64,000 nt of DNA from assembly GCF_017591425.1 (NCBI RefSeq), contig NW_024465885.1:47735001-47799000 (forward strand). Direction: 5' to 3'. The notes below the pieces were generated by a model. It made no database searches. It had not been told where the DNA came from and saw only the letters and a list, made by a program, of their open reading frames with translations. This DNA comes from Ochotona curzoniae. Taxonomy: Eukaryota > Chordata > Mammalia > Lagomorpha > Ochotonidae. Positions 1 to 10,329 of the stretch are shown piece by piece. Numbering within the stretch: the stretch's first letter is position 1; every line of letters begins with the position of its first letter. The position numbers and the translations under genes were made by a program.

Positions 1-264
1 ACAGTGAGAGAGGGTAGACACTGGGTCACAGAGCGCAGAGTGTACAAAGTGGCTCCGATATCATGTGCCACTGCGGGACAACTACAGTGGGCAGCAATTA
101 ATTATACATTATAAAATAACTGCAAGAGGCAACTTTTGAGTTTCCCAATACATACAAGTAATGATATTTGAGACTACAGAAATGCCAATTATCCTGAACT
201 GATTATACGTTGTAGACTTGCATCTAATTGAAATTCTATATCACCAGAAATAAGCACAGATATT

Positions 265-454
265 ATGACAACTGAAAAAATGATTTATTAAAAATAATGA
301 GAAATATAGCCTGATTAAAATGAAGTAAGCAAATAATTAAATGGCAAAGAACTTTTAGATGCTTTTTACCTATGATATCAGATCACTCCTCACCTGGGTA
401 CACATTTTACAATATGATTCACTGTTAATCTAACTCAATACAAAATTAAAGGGT
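265..454 (-). other. putative 3' UTR of the candidate terminal exon
   Basis: This AT-rich stretch follows the stop codon of the candidate exon and contains a canonical AATAAA on the minus strand at about 284-289. No repeat signature was recognised. It is a 3' UTR only if the exon is real. Confidence 0.25.
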
Positions 455-700
455 TCAAAAGATAGAAGGAGGTAGAGCTTCACAAAGGAAAAGCTTGGCA
501 AAAATTTTAGAGGAGTCATGTACTTTTGAGGAGATTAATGTGAGCAGATCTTGGTCTTTTTCCCTGTGGACTGCAAATACGGTGTTTGCTTTTTTAAGCT
601 GTGTGGATTCATCAAGATTTGTATGGGTGTCTTTGTCATAGATAGATGAAAGAACAATTTGACAATGGAAATGATCCTCTGTTCCATCCCCTTCTGATAT
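455..700 (-). CDS. possible 3'-terminal coding exon, gene not recognised
   Basis: On the minus strand a strong splice-acceptor pattern (pyrimidine-rich run ending ctttctcctttgcag) lies just above position 700. It is followed by 82 in-frame codons ending in TGA at 455-457. The predicted 81-residue tail is hydrophilic, has normal protein composition and no repeat match; it includes stretches such as KKANTVFAVHREKDQDLL and ends in PPSIF. A minus-strand AATAAA lies at about 284-289, which would give a 3' UTR of roughly 190 bases. The exon starts in phase 0 if the acceptor is used. I cannot name the family, and no upstream partner exon was identified. It could instead be a chance open frame or a pseudogene remnant. 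The acceptor, frame and poly(A) signal are seen; the gene assignment is inference. Confidence 0.35.
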   Translation of the reverse strand: MSEGDGTEDHFHCQIVLSSIYDKDTHTNLDESTQLKKANTVFAVHREKDQDLLTLISSKVHDSSKIFAKLFLCEALPPSIF

Positions 701-1690
701 CTGCAAAGGAGAAAGGAGCAGCTTTCTGGAATCTTCTGCTGGTTCCAGAATCCAGGTGGTGACCTGCAGCCCAGGCACTGGAGTCCTGGGAGTGAACTTG
801 TGGTGCAGAGTAAGAGCTTCCAAGCGGATGGCTCAAGAGGACTCAAGACTGGCCTGGACACGCAAGGACACAGGAAGCAAAGAATCTGGTGGAGATTGAG
901 ATTGGAACGCAGATAGGTGGATGTTAAGCTCATATCTAGGGGGATTCAATCAAGTAACTTTGTTGTATAACAAGCTGCTTGATAGTGGTAAATATGTGTG
1001 GGCAGTGACAGACTTTGTTGGGAAGGTTTACAAGCTTGTGAAAACGGACTGTGTACTGTTCATTTCTTATCTTGAACGTTCTCTTTGAGTGCAGAAGTTT
1101 TTGTTACTGATTAAGGCAGCAGAGTAGTGTGTGTAAGTGTGTGAAGTGACGTGATTAAGCTATGCCAAGAGATAATAGTATGTATGAACATCGGGACAAT
1201 ATGTACTCGATTGTGTAAAGTGTTATCTCTTCCAAAAAAAGAATTCTGCTCTTATTACCATTCTCATTTTATTTGAAAAGTTCTCAGTTATTAGTACTGT
1301 GCTTTGAATTGTATCAATAAAATTTTGCTAAGATGTATTTTTTATGTTTTTCAAATGTAATATTCAGATTCTTGACTTTTTTTTCCCCTTTGGTAGAGAG
1401 GAAACCACATATTCCATCCTTTTGTAGAAAAAGTCTGCTGCTTACTTAAATCACGCTGTAAACTGGAAATTCAATATTTTAAGGCATCAGTGCTCCTTAT
1501 ATGATCAACAGATTCAGTGCAAGCCCAAGAAAAGTTCCATCGGGAGCTAGACTAGAACACTCAAGAACACTACTGAGAAAAAAAAGACAAAGTTTGTAAA
1601 CAACCCAATTTCAGGAATACAATAATTAAACAGTATTGTTAAGAAAATGACATAGTAATGAACAAGAATACAGAATCCTCACATTTGTGG
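701..1690. other. unannotated single-copy-looking DNA
   Basis: About 1 kb with no repeat family, RNA gene or convincing exon that I recognise. If the exon at 455-700 is real, this is intron on the minus strand. The open frames that run across 700-933 pass straight through the putative acceptor and look like read-through. Confidence 0.3.
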
Positions 1691-1694
1691 ACAG

Positions 1695-2075
1695 TTTGTT
1701 CTTTTTAAGATTACAGTGTTATTGAACTATAACTCATATGCTATTCATCTGCTGTAAGTGTACAATTCAATCGTGTCTAGTGTATTAATGATTGAGCAAC
1801 AACCACCACATTCAAGTTCAGAAATGCTTTTGCTTTCCCCAAATGAAACCCCACACAACTAGCAGTTTCATTTTTCTCTCTCCCACTTCTCTGGGAAGTT
1901 GCTAACCTACAGTCTTGTCTCCACAGATTTCCTTATCTTCTTCTGGAAACTTCACATAAATGGCATCTACAATGTGTGCGTTAGAATCCAGTTATTTCAG
2001 CTGTCATAATGTTTTCAAGGTTCATTCCTGTTGCTGTTTTCATTTTAATGGCATACCATAACAATTAAGGAGGTG
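1695..2075 (-). mobile_element. L1M 3' UTR fragment, antisense
   Basis: Read on the plus strand, this follows the reverse complement of an old mammalian L1 3' UTR. The order is a 'gtgtacaattcaatcg' segment, then 'caacaaccaccacattcaa', then the pyrimidine-rich cccc/aaatgaaaccccac block, then 'cacataaatggcatc' and finally 'cataatgttttcaaggttca'. Divergence is high, so the insertion is ancient. It is 5'-truncated and has no coding content. Confidence 0.8.
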
Positions 2076-2336
2076 AAGCACATTTTAACGTGTCTGTGGG
2101 ACACTTGGGGTTTTCTTCACTCTTCTGTCCTCACCATGCTCTGTGTCCTAAGAGGCTGCCCCCTCCAGCCACATCTTTAGGGCTGCACTACATCCAAATG
2201 TCTCCTGCTTCTTATTTCTGTTGATGATTAGGAAGCTTAGAGTATGGCATTTTGGTGTTTGACATGGACACTAAGGTGTGTTAGGGGAGAAAACATAGTG
2301 CCATCAGCAATAGCCATAAACGATCAAGCATCTGTA

Positions 2337-2775
2337 TCAGTCAGCTTTTTCATTAGTATAACAAATTATTGGTGGCAATGGACCTTGTGAACAGAGAAGG
2401 CTTATTCAACTCAGTCTTTGGAAGTTCAGGCCCATTTGCTTGGGTTCTGATGGAGCTGGTGGATGGCAAAGGTAGAAAAGAAGCAAGGAACTGCATGGTG
2501 TGTGAGTCAGCAAGGAGACAGCGAGAGAAAGAAAGGGGGAGGAGAGAGAGAAACGAGAGAGAGAGAGAGAGGGATGGGCCACATCTGAATTTTATAACAA
2601 CTACTTTTGTGAGATCCACCTTTGAAGGACATACCCGAAGGGACTGAGACCTTGCACAAAACCCTGTTACTAAATCAACCGGCTCCCCGCCTACACCACT
2701 CCAAGGTTTAGCCTTTAACTAAAGGCTTTAACCTGGTCTTTGGGAGACATTCAACACCTAGACTGATACCAAACT
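2337..2775 (-). mobile_element. MaLR-type LTR, antisense
   Basis: The plus strand begins with a 'cattagtataacaaattatt' segment and a gttcag element, passes through a purine-rich (GA) block at 2521-2575, and ends in a cacctagactgatacc-like stretch. This is the layout of an ERVL-MaLR LTR read backwards. The GA block may have expanded locally. The exact subfamily cannot be set by eye. Confidence 0.55.
2521..2575. repeat. GA-rich low-complexity tract
   Basis: A run dominated by gagagaaag and agagag units inside the MaLR-type LTR. It explains the short basic and hydrophobic reading frames predicted on both strands here. Confidence 0.85.
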
Positions 2776-3300
2776 GGAGTAGCATCTATCTGTACGAAAC
2801 CAGGTCTTACCCTGTGACTTGTTTCACATGCAAAAATGGATTCCACATAGAGTATAAGCTTTAATGTAAATAAAATATGAAAATAAAACAGACATCCAAA
2901 ATAAAAAAGTAAAAATCAGCACACTGTAAAATAATAATAATAAATAAAATAGTAAATACATCAAACAACAAAAGAGAAAGTATAAAGCTTCTAGAAGAAT
3001 ACACCAAAAAAATTTTTTTTTGTAACTCGGGGTCATCCAATTTTAAAATATAATGCCAAAATCATCATCTATAAAAGAAAAACGGATAGATTTAAGTTAA
3101 TTAAAATGAAGTCTTTTGTACTTTGTGGGATCTTACTAACAAAAGAAAAAGATAAGCCACAGGCTGTGACAACATACATATAGTTACAATTTTCTCAGTC
3201 CTTGGCTTATATATGCATAAAATTTCTCAAAACAGATAATGCTATTGCTTTTGGTAATAACAGAGCTAACAAATAGGTGATGGTGTTACTTCGTTATAAT
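2776..3300 (+). mobile_element. L1 ORF2 C-terminal fragment, sense
   Basis: The sequence follows the late ORF2 region of old mammalian L1s: 'aaagcttctagaagaatac', the block around 'aaaatcatcatctataaaag', and then 'aaaaagataagccacaggct', the part known as the 'acaagccacagactgg' region. Frames are broken by indels and stops. It is probably the upstream part of the L1 whose 3' end resumes near 3985. Confidence 0.7.
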
Positions 3301-3312
3301 CATAATGTATAG

Positions 3313-3411
3313 GAGGGCCTTCAAAAGTTCACGGAAAATACAGATCATAAAAAAACACACATGGACTTCCAAAAATTTTTGCACCCATGCAGGCATCTTC
3401 TAATTCTGTTT
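3313..3411 (+). mobile_element. mariner-type MITE, copy 1 (right end lost)
   Basis: Starts with the terminal motif cttcaaaagttcacggaaaa and has the internal 'cacatggacttccaaaaat' and 'tttttgcaccc' blocks shared with the copies at 11996 and 12630. The right terminal inverted repeat is mostly missing after 'ctgttttccac'. It has no coding capacity. Confidence 0.6.
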
Positions 3412-3598
3412 TCCACATACAGATATTAAGGCATTGCATTTATCCCATAAAATATATACAATTATTATTTGTCTATTTAAACAGTGGGAAAGACTTGAAG
3501 TTGACACTTTGCCAAGGAAAAAAAGGTGGGTGGGAAATTCACATTGATTGGCACTCACATGATTAGTTATCGGATAAATGAAAGTTAAAGGTAAAACG

Positions 3599-3917
3599 AA
3601 GAGCTGGCATTGTGGCCGATTATGCCACGACATACGGTGCCAGCACCCTGTGTGGGTGTGTTTGTCTTCCAGCTGCTCCACTTCTCTCTATCTCCCTGAA
3701 ATGGCCTGAGAAAGCAGCGGAAGGTGGCACGAGTGACTGGCTCCCTGGCTTGTGGTTCCGGCGTTGTCTGGTCCAGCTCTGGGTGTTGCAGCACTTTGGG
3801 GGAGTGAATCAGTGAGTGGAAGGTCTCCCTGCTCCCTTTCCCTCTCCTTGGTCTCTGTATCTCCTGTATTTTCATTTCTCCTAACTCTGCCTTTAAAATG
3901 TAATTAATCTTTGAAGA
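3599..3917 (+). mobile_element. C-SINE (tRNA-derived lagomorph SINE)
   Basis: The head reads 'gagctggcattgtggccg'. It is followed by the 'gctgctccacttctct' block, 'ggcctgagaaagcagcgga', 'ggagtgaatcagtgagtgga' and a CT-rich then AT-rich tail. It is complete but diverged, and interrupts the sense L1 between 3300 and 3985. Confidence 0.88.
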
Positions 3918-3984
3918 AAAACTAGAATGACATATAGGAACTGTTCAATTGGAAAGCAAAACTTAATAGTGCCAAGTATTTGTA

Positions 3985-4640
3985 AGGAATCTGAAAATTT
4001 AGAGGTTGGAATTCTCATTAGCTAATGTAGGAATGTGATAGAGCCCTGAGGGAAACCAGTCTGGTACTGCTACACAATTAAACATGCATTTAGGCTAAGA
4101 TCCATCAATCCAACATCTATTATTTATTGCAGGGAAATGAAAGCTTATGTTAACACAAGAATCAATATGTGGGTTTTTAACAGCAGCTTTACTTGAAAGT
4201 GCCACAGACTGGAAAGAATCCAAAGGTGCATCAACAGGGAAATAGGCAAACTATTTTGGTCCATACCGGATCATGCTAATTAACAATGTAACAAAACATT
4301 CTGTTACAATTGCAGCAATGTGGAGAAATCGTGGATGCAGTATGCTGAGTGAATGAAGCAGGTCCCAAATGGCTCCGCACTGCCCCTTGGTACGACCTTT
4401 ACAAAGAGATGAAGCTATGTAACAGAAAATGGATTGGTGCCTTGGAAGGCCTGGGGATGGGAGGGGGATTTTTCTATAAAGAGGCACCGGGGAGTTCTGA
4501 GCACAAGAGAACTGTTCTATATATTGATTTCGGCAGTGGGCACAGTAGTGTTAACATTCAGAACTGCACAACTGAGGGCAGTTTTTAATGTATGTAAATT
4601 ATAGCTCAGAAAATTTGAGCTAAAATAAATGAAGGCAAAA
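3985..4640 (+). mobile_element. L1M ORF2 end and 3' UTR, sense (copy 1)
   Basis: Matches the old L1 3' end: 'gaattctcattagc', 'tttaacagcagctttac', 'agactggaaagaatccaaa', 'ggtgcatcaacaggg' and 'gctgagtgaatgaagc'. It then runs into a G-rich 'tggggatgggaggggg' stretch and the terminal 'aactgcacaactgag' part. Highly diverged and non-coding. Confidence 0.75.
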
Positions 4641-4719
4641 ATTATGACATTTCCAATATGGAGATGGAATATTGAAATGAATTAGTTTTAATAATTTATT
4701 AAAATGTATTAAAAGGAAT

Positions 4720-5215
4720 CATTTAGGCTGAAGGAAATTGCCAGTGAGAATGTTAAAAAGCACGGTGGCATTGGAGAACAGTCTAGTGGTTTCTTGAACA
4801 TGCACATACAGCAAGCTTCCTCCTAATTACCTCTTAAAGGAATTAAGACCTGGCTGCACCTGTTCAGTGCTTCGTTATTCAGAATACTGCCAAGTGAAAG
4901 TAACCTCAGTGTCCTTTAACTGGTGCATGCGTACAAAGGGCTGTGTCTACAGAGGGTGACGCCATTCAGCACTAAAGGGAATGACTAACCTCCACATCAA
5001 ATGGCACGGCTGAATCTCTGGAACATTCAAAGTATGTCCCACTGACTCCATTCATGCAACAGTCCAAGTGTTAGGAAGCGAGCTGGTGCTTACCTTGGGC
5101 TGGGGCGACGCGAGGCCCTGATTGCAAAGGGGTTCAGTCAATGACAGCTGTTCTCAACCTGCACTGTGGATGTTTATTACCTCTGCACACCTGTGTGTGC
5201 TTATCAAACCTTATA
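4720..5215 (+). mobile_element. L1M 3' UTR, sense (copy 2)
   Basis: A second copy of the same L1 3'-end layout follows directly after copy 1. It shows 'aacctcagtgtcctttaac', 'gccattcagcactaaaggg', 'cattcatgcaacagtccaag' and 'gctggtgcttaccttgggct'. Either two independent insertions of related elements or a duplication could explain the head-to-tail order. Confidence 0.65.
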
Positions 5216-5224
5216 AATCTGTGC

Positions 5225-5617
5225 CTTGAACAATTTATTTATTTTAAATTTGAAAGGCTGAGTTTTATATGTATGTGTGTGTATATATCTATCTACCTAT
5301 CTATCTATACCTATATCTATCTATCTATCCATACATACATAGAGAGAGAGAGATTGTCCATCCACTCGCTCACTCCCTATATGGCAACATTAGCTGGGGT
5401 TGGGCCAGACTGAAACCAGGAGCCAGGAGTTTCTCCCGCTTCTGCCAGCTCAAAGCAGGAGGGGCCCAAGCAGTTGGGCCATCCTCCAATGCTTTTCCAG
5501 GCACATCAGCACAAAGCTGAATCAGAAATGGAGCAGCTTGGACTTGAAGTGTTGCCCATGTAGGGTGCTGGCATTGCAAGGAGTAACTTAACCAGATGCG
5601 CCACAGCACCGGCCCCA
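5225..5617 (-). mobile_element. C-SINE, antisense, with expanded tail microsatellite
   Basis: Read on the plus strand, it begins with the tail (tttatttattttaaatttga), then a (TATC)n block and GA run, then the body ('gaaaccaggagccaggag', 'gggccatcctccaatgc'). It ends at the head 'gcgccacagcaccggcccc'. Full length but stretched by the microsatellite. Confidence 0.92.
5272..5354. repeat. (TATC)n / (TG)n / (GA)n compound microsatellite
   Basis: Compound short tandem repeat inside the C-SINE tail region: gtatgtgtgtgtat, then tatctatctacc-type units, then agagagagag. It is likely length-variable between individuals. Confidence 0.9.
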
Positions 5618-6119
5618 GAGGAATAAACCTTACTTTTTCATCATCTCTCATCTTCTATGGGATAACGCAGCAAGAATGCTCTCATTGAATACTTACAAGT
5701 TGATACCTGAAGTCTCTAGCCTCTAGAACAGAGAGAAATATATTCCATTTCTTTGTATTTTACTCATTCTGTTGTTCTGTGTTAAGGCCACCTCAAAGCA
5801 GTCTCTGGCTGGGTCAGTCATCACACACTAACCAGAGCGCTGCTAGGAAGGTATTGTCTATGTGTGATTTCAATTCATAAGCGGTTGAGTAAGTTAGAGC
5901 ATGGTCCTAGTAGACCACGGGGGACTTGAGGCATTTAAAGCCGTTGGAGGTCAAGCTGACTCCCCTTGAAACAACTCCACTTGCAGATGGTAGATTGAGA
6001 GGGTACAGAGTTCCTTCCTCTGTCCTGGGGGCTGTCCCACGGATCTCCGACATGCCCAGCCATAAGCTAGGCCAAGTTTCAAATGCCCTATTATTATGTC
6101 ACTTATAACTCATCAGATT
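5618..6119. other. no recognised feature
   Basis: About 500 bases between the C-SINE and the L2 tail. I see no repeat family, RNA gene or exon with usable splice sites. Confidence 0.4.
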
Positions 6120-6270
6120 TTTTTATGAGAGCCCTTAAGAGTGGGGATATTGTTCTTTTCATTCATCACTGACACCCATTTGTGTCTGAGGGGTAGTGCA
6201 TCCTCCGGGAGTATTTGTTGAGTGGCTAGATGAATGAATGAATGTGTGAATGAATGAATGAAATACTAAT
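6120..6270 (+). mobile_element. L2 LINE 3' end, sense
   Basis: Shows the typical L2 terminal layout: a degenerate 'agtggggatattgttctttt' block, 'ttcattcatcactgac', 'gagtatttgttgagtgg' and a terminal (GAAT)n run at 6233-6265. It is ancient and diverged. Confidence 0.6.
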
Positions 6271-6382
6271 CTGGGAATATTTGATATTTATCAGATCAAA
6301 TGCTGGTTTGGAACATACTGCCACTGTTGACATTGATAAAGTAGGAGCTGACAGACTTCTTAACTAGCCACTTAATAAATAC

Positions 6383-6530
6383 TTTCGGCTTTGTGAGGTG
6401 ACCATTAGCTCAGTGTCTGCACTGAATGGTCACAGCAGCCGCAGCCAAGATAGAAGCTAATGCATATGTCTATGTTCTTACAAAATTTTATATATGATAA
6501 CAGCGGAGCAGCCTACAAGTCACAGTTAAC
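6383..6530 (+). mobile_element. ancient hAT-type non-autonomous DNA transposon relic
   Basis: The order 'ctttcggctttgtgagg', a 'gtgtctgcactgaatggtca' block, 'cacagcagccgcagccaaga', 'agaagctaatgcatatg' and 'ttacaaaattttatatatg' follows a well-known mammalian hAT-type repeat, whose consensus has a glean of 'ggctttgcgggccat' and 'gaaagcagccatagac'. The family name is not certain by eye and the ends are eroded. Confidence 0.45.
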
Positions 6531-6584
6531 CCACCTGTACATAAAGTTCTGTTTACAGAGGTGAAATTCCCACCAACCGCAGAA

Positions 6585-6765
6585 ACACTGCTGAGTTTTT
6601 AAGAGCACTGTCTATTCAGTATGTTGCGTTAAGTAATTGTGATTTCTCCCAAATTTTTAAATTGTTTCTTTTATTTGCATTTTCCTGATGGCTAGTGATC
6701 CTTAGTGCTTTTCATGTGTTTGCCAAGACATTTGTATTTCTTCTTTTTTTATATATTTTGCTTGC
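6585..6765 (-). mobile_element. L1 3' region fragment, antisense
   Basis: Contains 'tttgcattttcctgatgg', 'ctagtgatccttagtgct' and 'tttcatgtgtttgccaagac', the reverse complement of the old L1 block around 'gatgagcatcttttcatgtg'. Truncated on both sides; a C-SINE tail follows directly. Confidence 0.7.
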
Positions 6766-6769
6766 ATTC

Positions 6770-7065
6770 TTTAAAAAAAAAGCTTATTTTATTGTTGATG
6801 GAAAGTCAGATACACAGAGAGGAAGAGAGACAGAGAGGAAGATCTTCTGTCTGCTGATTCACTCCCCAAGTGACTGCAATGGTGGAATCTTCTCCAAGTT
6901 TCCCATGCGGGTGCAGGATCCTAAGGCTTTGGGGTGTCCTTGACAGTTTTCCCAGGCCACAAGCAGGGAACTGGATGGGAAGCAGGGCAGCCGGGACATG
7001 AACCGGTGCCCATATGGGATCCTGGCACATGCAAGGCAAGAACTTGAGTTGCTAGGTTAACATGC
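6770..7065 (-). mobile_element. C-SINE, antisense, 'cagatacacagagaggaag' type
   Basis: The poly(A)-derived T/A-rich tail is followed by 'agtcagatacacagagagga', 'gattcactccccaagtgact', 'ccaggccacaagcaggg' and 'gaaccggtgcccatatggg'. The head is lost after 'gcaaggcaagaacttgagt'. It belongs to the younger, pika-like subtype. Confidence 0.93.
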
Positions 7066-7082
7066 CAGGAAATGTATCCTTT

Positions 7083-7360
7083 TATTAAAAAATATTTTTT
7101 AAAAAAAGGTTTATTCTTATTCATTTGAAATAAATAGAGAAGTAGAGACAGATCTTACATCTGCAGGTTCACTCCCCTAAGTTCCTCAAGCCAGGAGTTT
7201 GGAACTCCGTGTGTATCTCCCACGTGAGTGGCAGGGGCCCAGGCGCTTGGCTGCTTGCCAGGCACACAGAGATACTGGAAGTGGAGCAGCTGTGCTGGTG
7301 CTCCTATGGGATGCTGGAGTCACAGGCAGGTGCCCAACCCACTGTGTCGCAACACTGGGT
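7083..7360 (-). mobile_element. C-SINE, antisense, older type
   Basis: The tail (aaaaaaaggtttattctta) and 'gaaataaatagagaagtag' are followed by 'ggttcactcccctaagt', 'ctcccacgtgagtggcagg', 'gaagtggagcagctgtg' and an eroded head ending in 'cccactgtgtcgcaacac'. It lies only ~20 bases from the preceding copy. Confidence 0.88.
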
Positions 7361-8483
7361 TTCACGTCTTTGTTTTGCTGTGTCACACAGACATAAACAG
7401 AAGGAAATCGTGACATTTGCAACAAAACGGAATGGGAGATTATTAAAATATTATTATAATAACATAGGTATAATAAGAATTATATAATAAGGTAAAAAAT
7501 AGATGCAGAAAGACCAATTTACACATTTTCTTCACATATGCACGCACATATGTGAAAGATAAAAAATAAAATTTTAAAGTTGTGTTTTTTTTTTATAAGA
7601 AGGGAGCCCTGTTGAGGCCAAGCATTTTGGGATAATTCTCTTTAAAATAGTTTAGCTATTTAAATTAGTTGTAGTGTTATTTAAGGAAGTTTGACGACTT
7701 AAAAATAACTCAAAATTAATAGAGGCTGAAAATGGCAATTGACTAAGACGTTGTGCTGGGCCTCTTTCTTCTGTAAACATTTTATTCATGCTACTCAATT
7801 TCTTTGCATAATAGATTTCTGTCTTTAGAACCAAGATTCTGAGAAGTTCTTAACAATAACAGATGTTTTAAGGTCTGCTGTAGAAATCCCTCTGAGAGTC
7901 TGTGGGCTTGAAGAGAAAAGCTTTGGCGATAATGTCAGCCATTGTTCCTGCTTCTAAAATTCCAACCTGAGTAGGGCTTTTGTTCAGGAAAACAGAAGAG
8001 GAATAATAAATGCTAATTAGAATAATCAGCTTAGATGTGATTAGACACAGTATCCACTAAGGAAATGTGTGGGAGACCATTTGTCATGAGTCCTAAGCAC
8101 CTTGTATTAAAAGCTTCAGGCTGAGGCGCCAGTTTGTTGAGAAAGACAGAAAAACTATACCTGTTCTACTACAGAAGGACGGCTTCAAAGGCCTGCTGGG
8201 AGGCAGGGAACCTTGGAGATGCTACAGCATGGTGGGTGAGGTACCTGTCCTTCCATCTCTCTGGGCCCAGCCTTGAACGCTGGTCTCTCCTCTCTTTCTA
8301 TAGAAATGTATTTCTTTTGAGAACAGGAGGCACTTACCTGTGACTGTGCAAACGACGCCATTACTACAGGACTGAAGAATGGGGCAGGGCCAGGATGGAT
8401 ACCACAGACACCGACCACCACAATTAGCAACAAGACCTGCTGCGGTCAGTGGCTGGGGCACTCTAACATTCTCCTTCCTTGCT
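7361..8483. other. no recognised feature
   Basis: AT-rich first part (7430-7600, with T- and A-runs) and mixed second part. Short open frames here have no exon-like borders or recognisable domains. Confidence 0.4.
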
Positions 8484-8770
8484 CTTTAAAAGAAAATTTT
8501 AATTTACTTGAAAGGAGAAGAGAGAGAGAGAATCTCCTACTTTTTGTTTCACTCCCCAAATGCCCCCGTCAACAAGGCCCCTGTCAGGCTGAATCAGAAC
8601 CAGTAACTCAGCACCTCCCATGTAGGCGCAGGTACTGCAGCACTTGAGCCGTCGTGTGCTGCCCCCAACAGCAGGAAGCTGGTATTGGACAGAAGAGAGT
8701 GGTTCATGAGCCCAAGCCCACACTAGGACACAAGCATTCCAAAAGGGTCTTAACTGCTGAGCAAATGCCC
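8484..8770 (-). mobile_element. C-SINE, antisense, diverged
   Basis: The order 'aatttacttgaaaggagaag', GA run, 'gtttcactccccaaatgcc', 'cccatgtaggcgcaggtac' and 'cagcaggaagctggtattgg' marks a reversed C-SINE. The head is eroded near 'cttaactgctgagcaaatgc'. Confidence 0.85.
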
Positions 8771-8959
8771 AGTGATAATTCACTCCTGGAACCTGTGCTG
8801 AATAGCAGCATCTGTGCTCCTGAGCCTCTGGGCTCGCCGCTGCCCTACAATAGAATGGCCAAGGAGAGTGTGTAATTTTTGAAGTTAGCAGTGACCATTA
8901 ACGATTCCTAGAGGCGTCTCTGCTTCCTCACTCCTCAGCACCTCTCGCTACTGCCGCTC

Positions 8960-9255
8960 CGGGAACCCACTGATTGTCCTTCCTCCATTTAGATTAGCCT
9001 GCCTTTTCTAAAGTTTTAGGTAAATGGGAAATTCACTATGCACTCTTTTTGGTCTGCCTTCTTTCACTTGGAATACATACTCTGAGTGTTATTCATGTCA
9101 CCTTGTGTACTCATAGTTCATTCATTTTTTTTCCCCTCGATATAATTCTATTGCATGGGTTAGCAACATTCTTTATTCACTAATCTATTGATGGACATTT
9201 GAGTTGTTTTGGGGTAATTTATATTTTTATCCATCAGCAGGATAGAGGAATTTTA
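8960..9255 (-). mobile_element. L1M 3' UTR fragment, antisense
   Basis: The plus strand shows 'ggtctgccttctttcacttg', 'gtgttattcatgtcaccttg', 'tataattctattgcatggg', 'cactaatctattgatggac' and 'atttgagttgttttgggg', the classical reverse complement of the L1M 3' UTR. Confidence 0.82.
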
Positions 9256-9337
9256 GAAGGGCGATATTCCTGCCAATGATCAGCAAGGTCCTCTTTCTTC
9301 CTTCGCCGGCGTCTCTAATTGTTAAAATTGCTGTGGA

Positions 9338-9381
9338 ATTACTTCTCAGCCTTTTGGCTAGTACCTGTCCTCGTCAATTCA
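9338..9381 (+). pseudogene. U2 snRNA 5'-end fragment, decayed
   Basis: Positions 9338-9360 match the first 23 bases of U2 snRNA at 20 sites, including the core cttttggcta. After a 12-base deletion, 9361-9381 matches the following U2 segment at 15 of 21 sites. By eye all mismatches are transitions, as expected for a decaying copy. The rest of U2 (Sm site, 3' stem-loops) is absent, so this is a non-functional remnant. U2 bases used for comparison are from memory. Confidence 0.6.
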
Positions 9382-9559
9382 CAGTGCTGTAGGGGCACTG
9401 ACAGCATTGGTGAGGAAAATATTGGTGTATTATTTACGAGAATTCATGGTTTACACTGAGGTTCACTTTTTGAGTTATATATTCATTAAAGTTGAACAAA
9501 CATTGTGACACTATCCGCCATCAGGTGTCATGCAGAGTAATTTGTTTAAAGAGAAAACA

Positions 9560-9825
9560 AACATGTTTTATTTATTTGAAAGCATATTAACAGAGAAAGA
9601 CGGAGAGAGAGTCAGTCTGCTAGCTGACTTGCCAAGTGGCCGCAGCAGCTCAGAGGGAGCCCGGGCCAGAGCCAGGAACTTGGGACTCCATCCGGGTCTC
9701 CAACGTGAGTGGCAGGGTCTCCAGTACTGGATCATTAACTGCCACTTTCCCAGGCTTGTTAGCAGGGAGCGGGATTGGAAGTGGAGCAGCTGGATGCGGG
9801 TGTGGCGGCAGTCCTGACAGGCTCC
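9560..9825 (-). mobile_element. C-SINE, antisense, older type
   Basis: The tail ('tgttttatttatttgaaagc') is followed by 'aacagagaaagacggagag', 'gccaagtggccgcagcagct', 'ccgggtctccaacgtgagtg' and 'ggattggaagtggagcagct'. The head is truncated after 'ggcggcagtcctgaca'. Confidence 0.9.
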
Positions 9826-10329
9826 AGGCACAGTCTCTGTGCACATGCTGTGTGTGCTGGCTCTGCTTTTCTCCCCACTACTTGCATCCTGCAGGTCCCC
9901 GACATCTTTTTACTGATGCCATGCTTTTCCCGTTTTCAGAAGGTTATGCGGTTGGAATCGTGCAGCAAGTAGCCCTTCAGGCAGGTTCCTTTTACTTGAC
10001 AACAGTACCCAACCCTTCGCCATGTCTTTTTCTGACTTGACAGCTTCCTTCTTTTTACCACTGGATATTTTCTTGTGTGAATGAAGCACAGTATCTTCAT
10101 CTCCTCATGCATGGAAAGACTTCTTGATTGCATCTATTGTGCTTATACTTGTTTGTTGCAAGTATTACAAATACTTATAAATGGTTATATGTAGCTGCAC
10201 TCAGGTTTTTGTGTGGATATGTTCTCAAGTTATATGAACAAAGAGTGCCATTTCTAGATGATTCTAATAGATGGGTGTGGCTATTTAAGAAACTGCCAAG
10301 CCAGGGAATGTGACTGTACCAAATCACAC

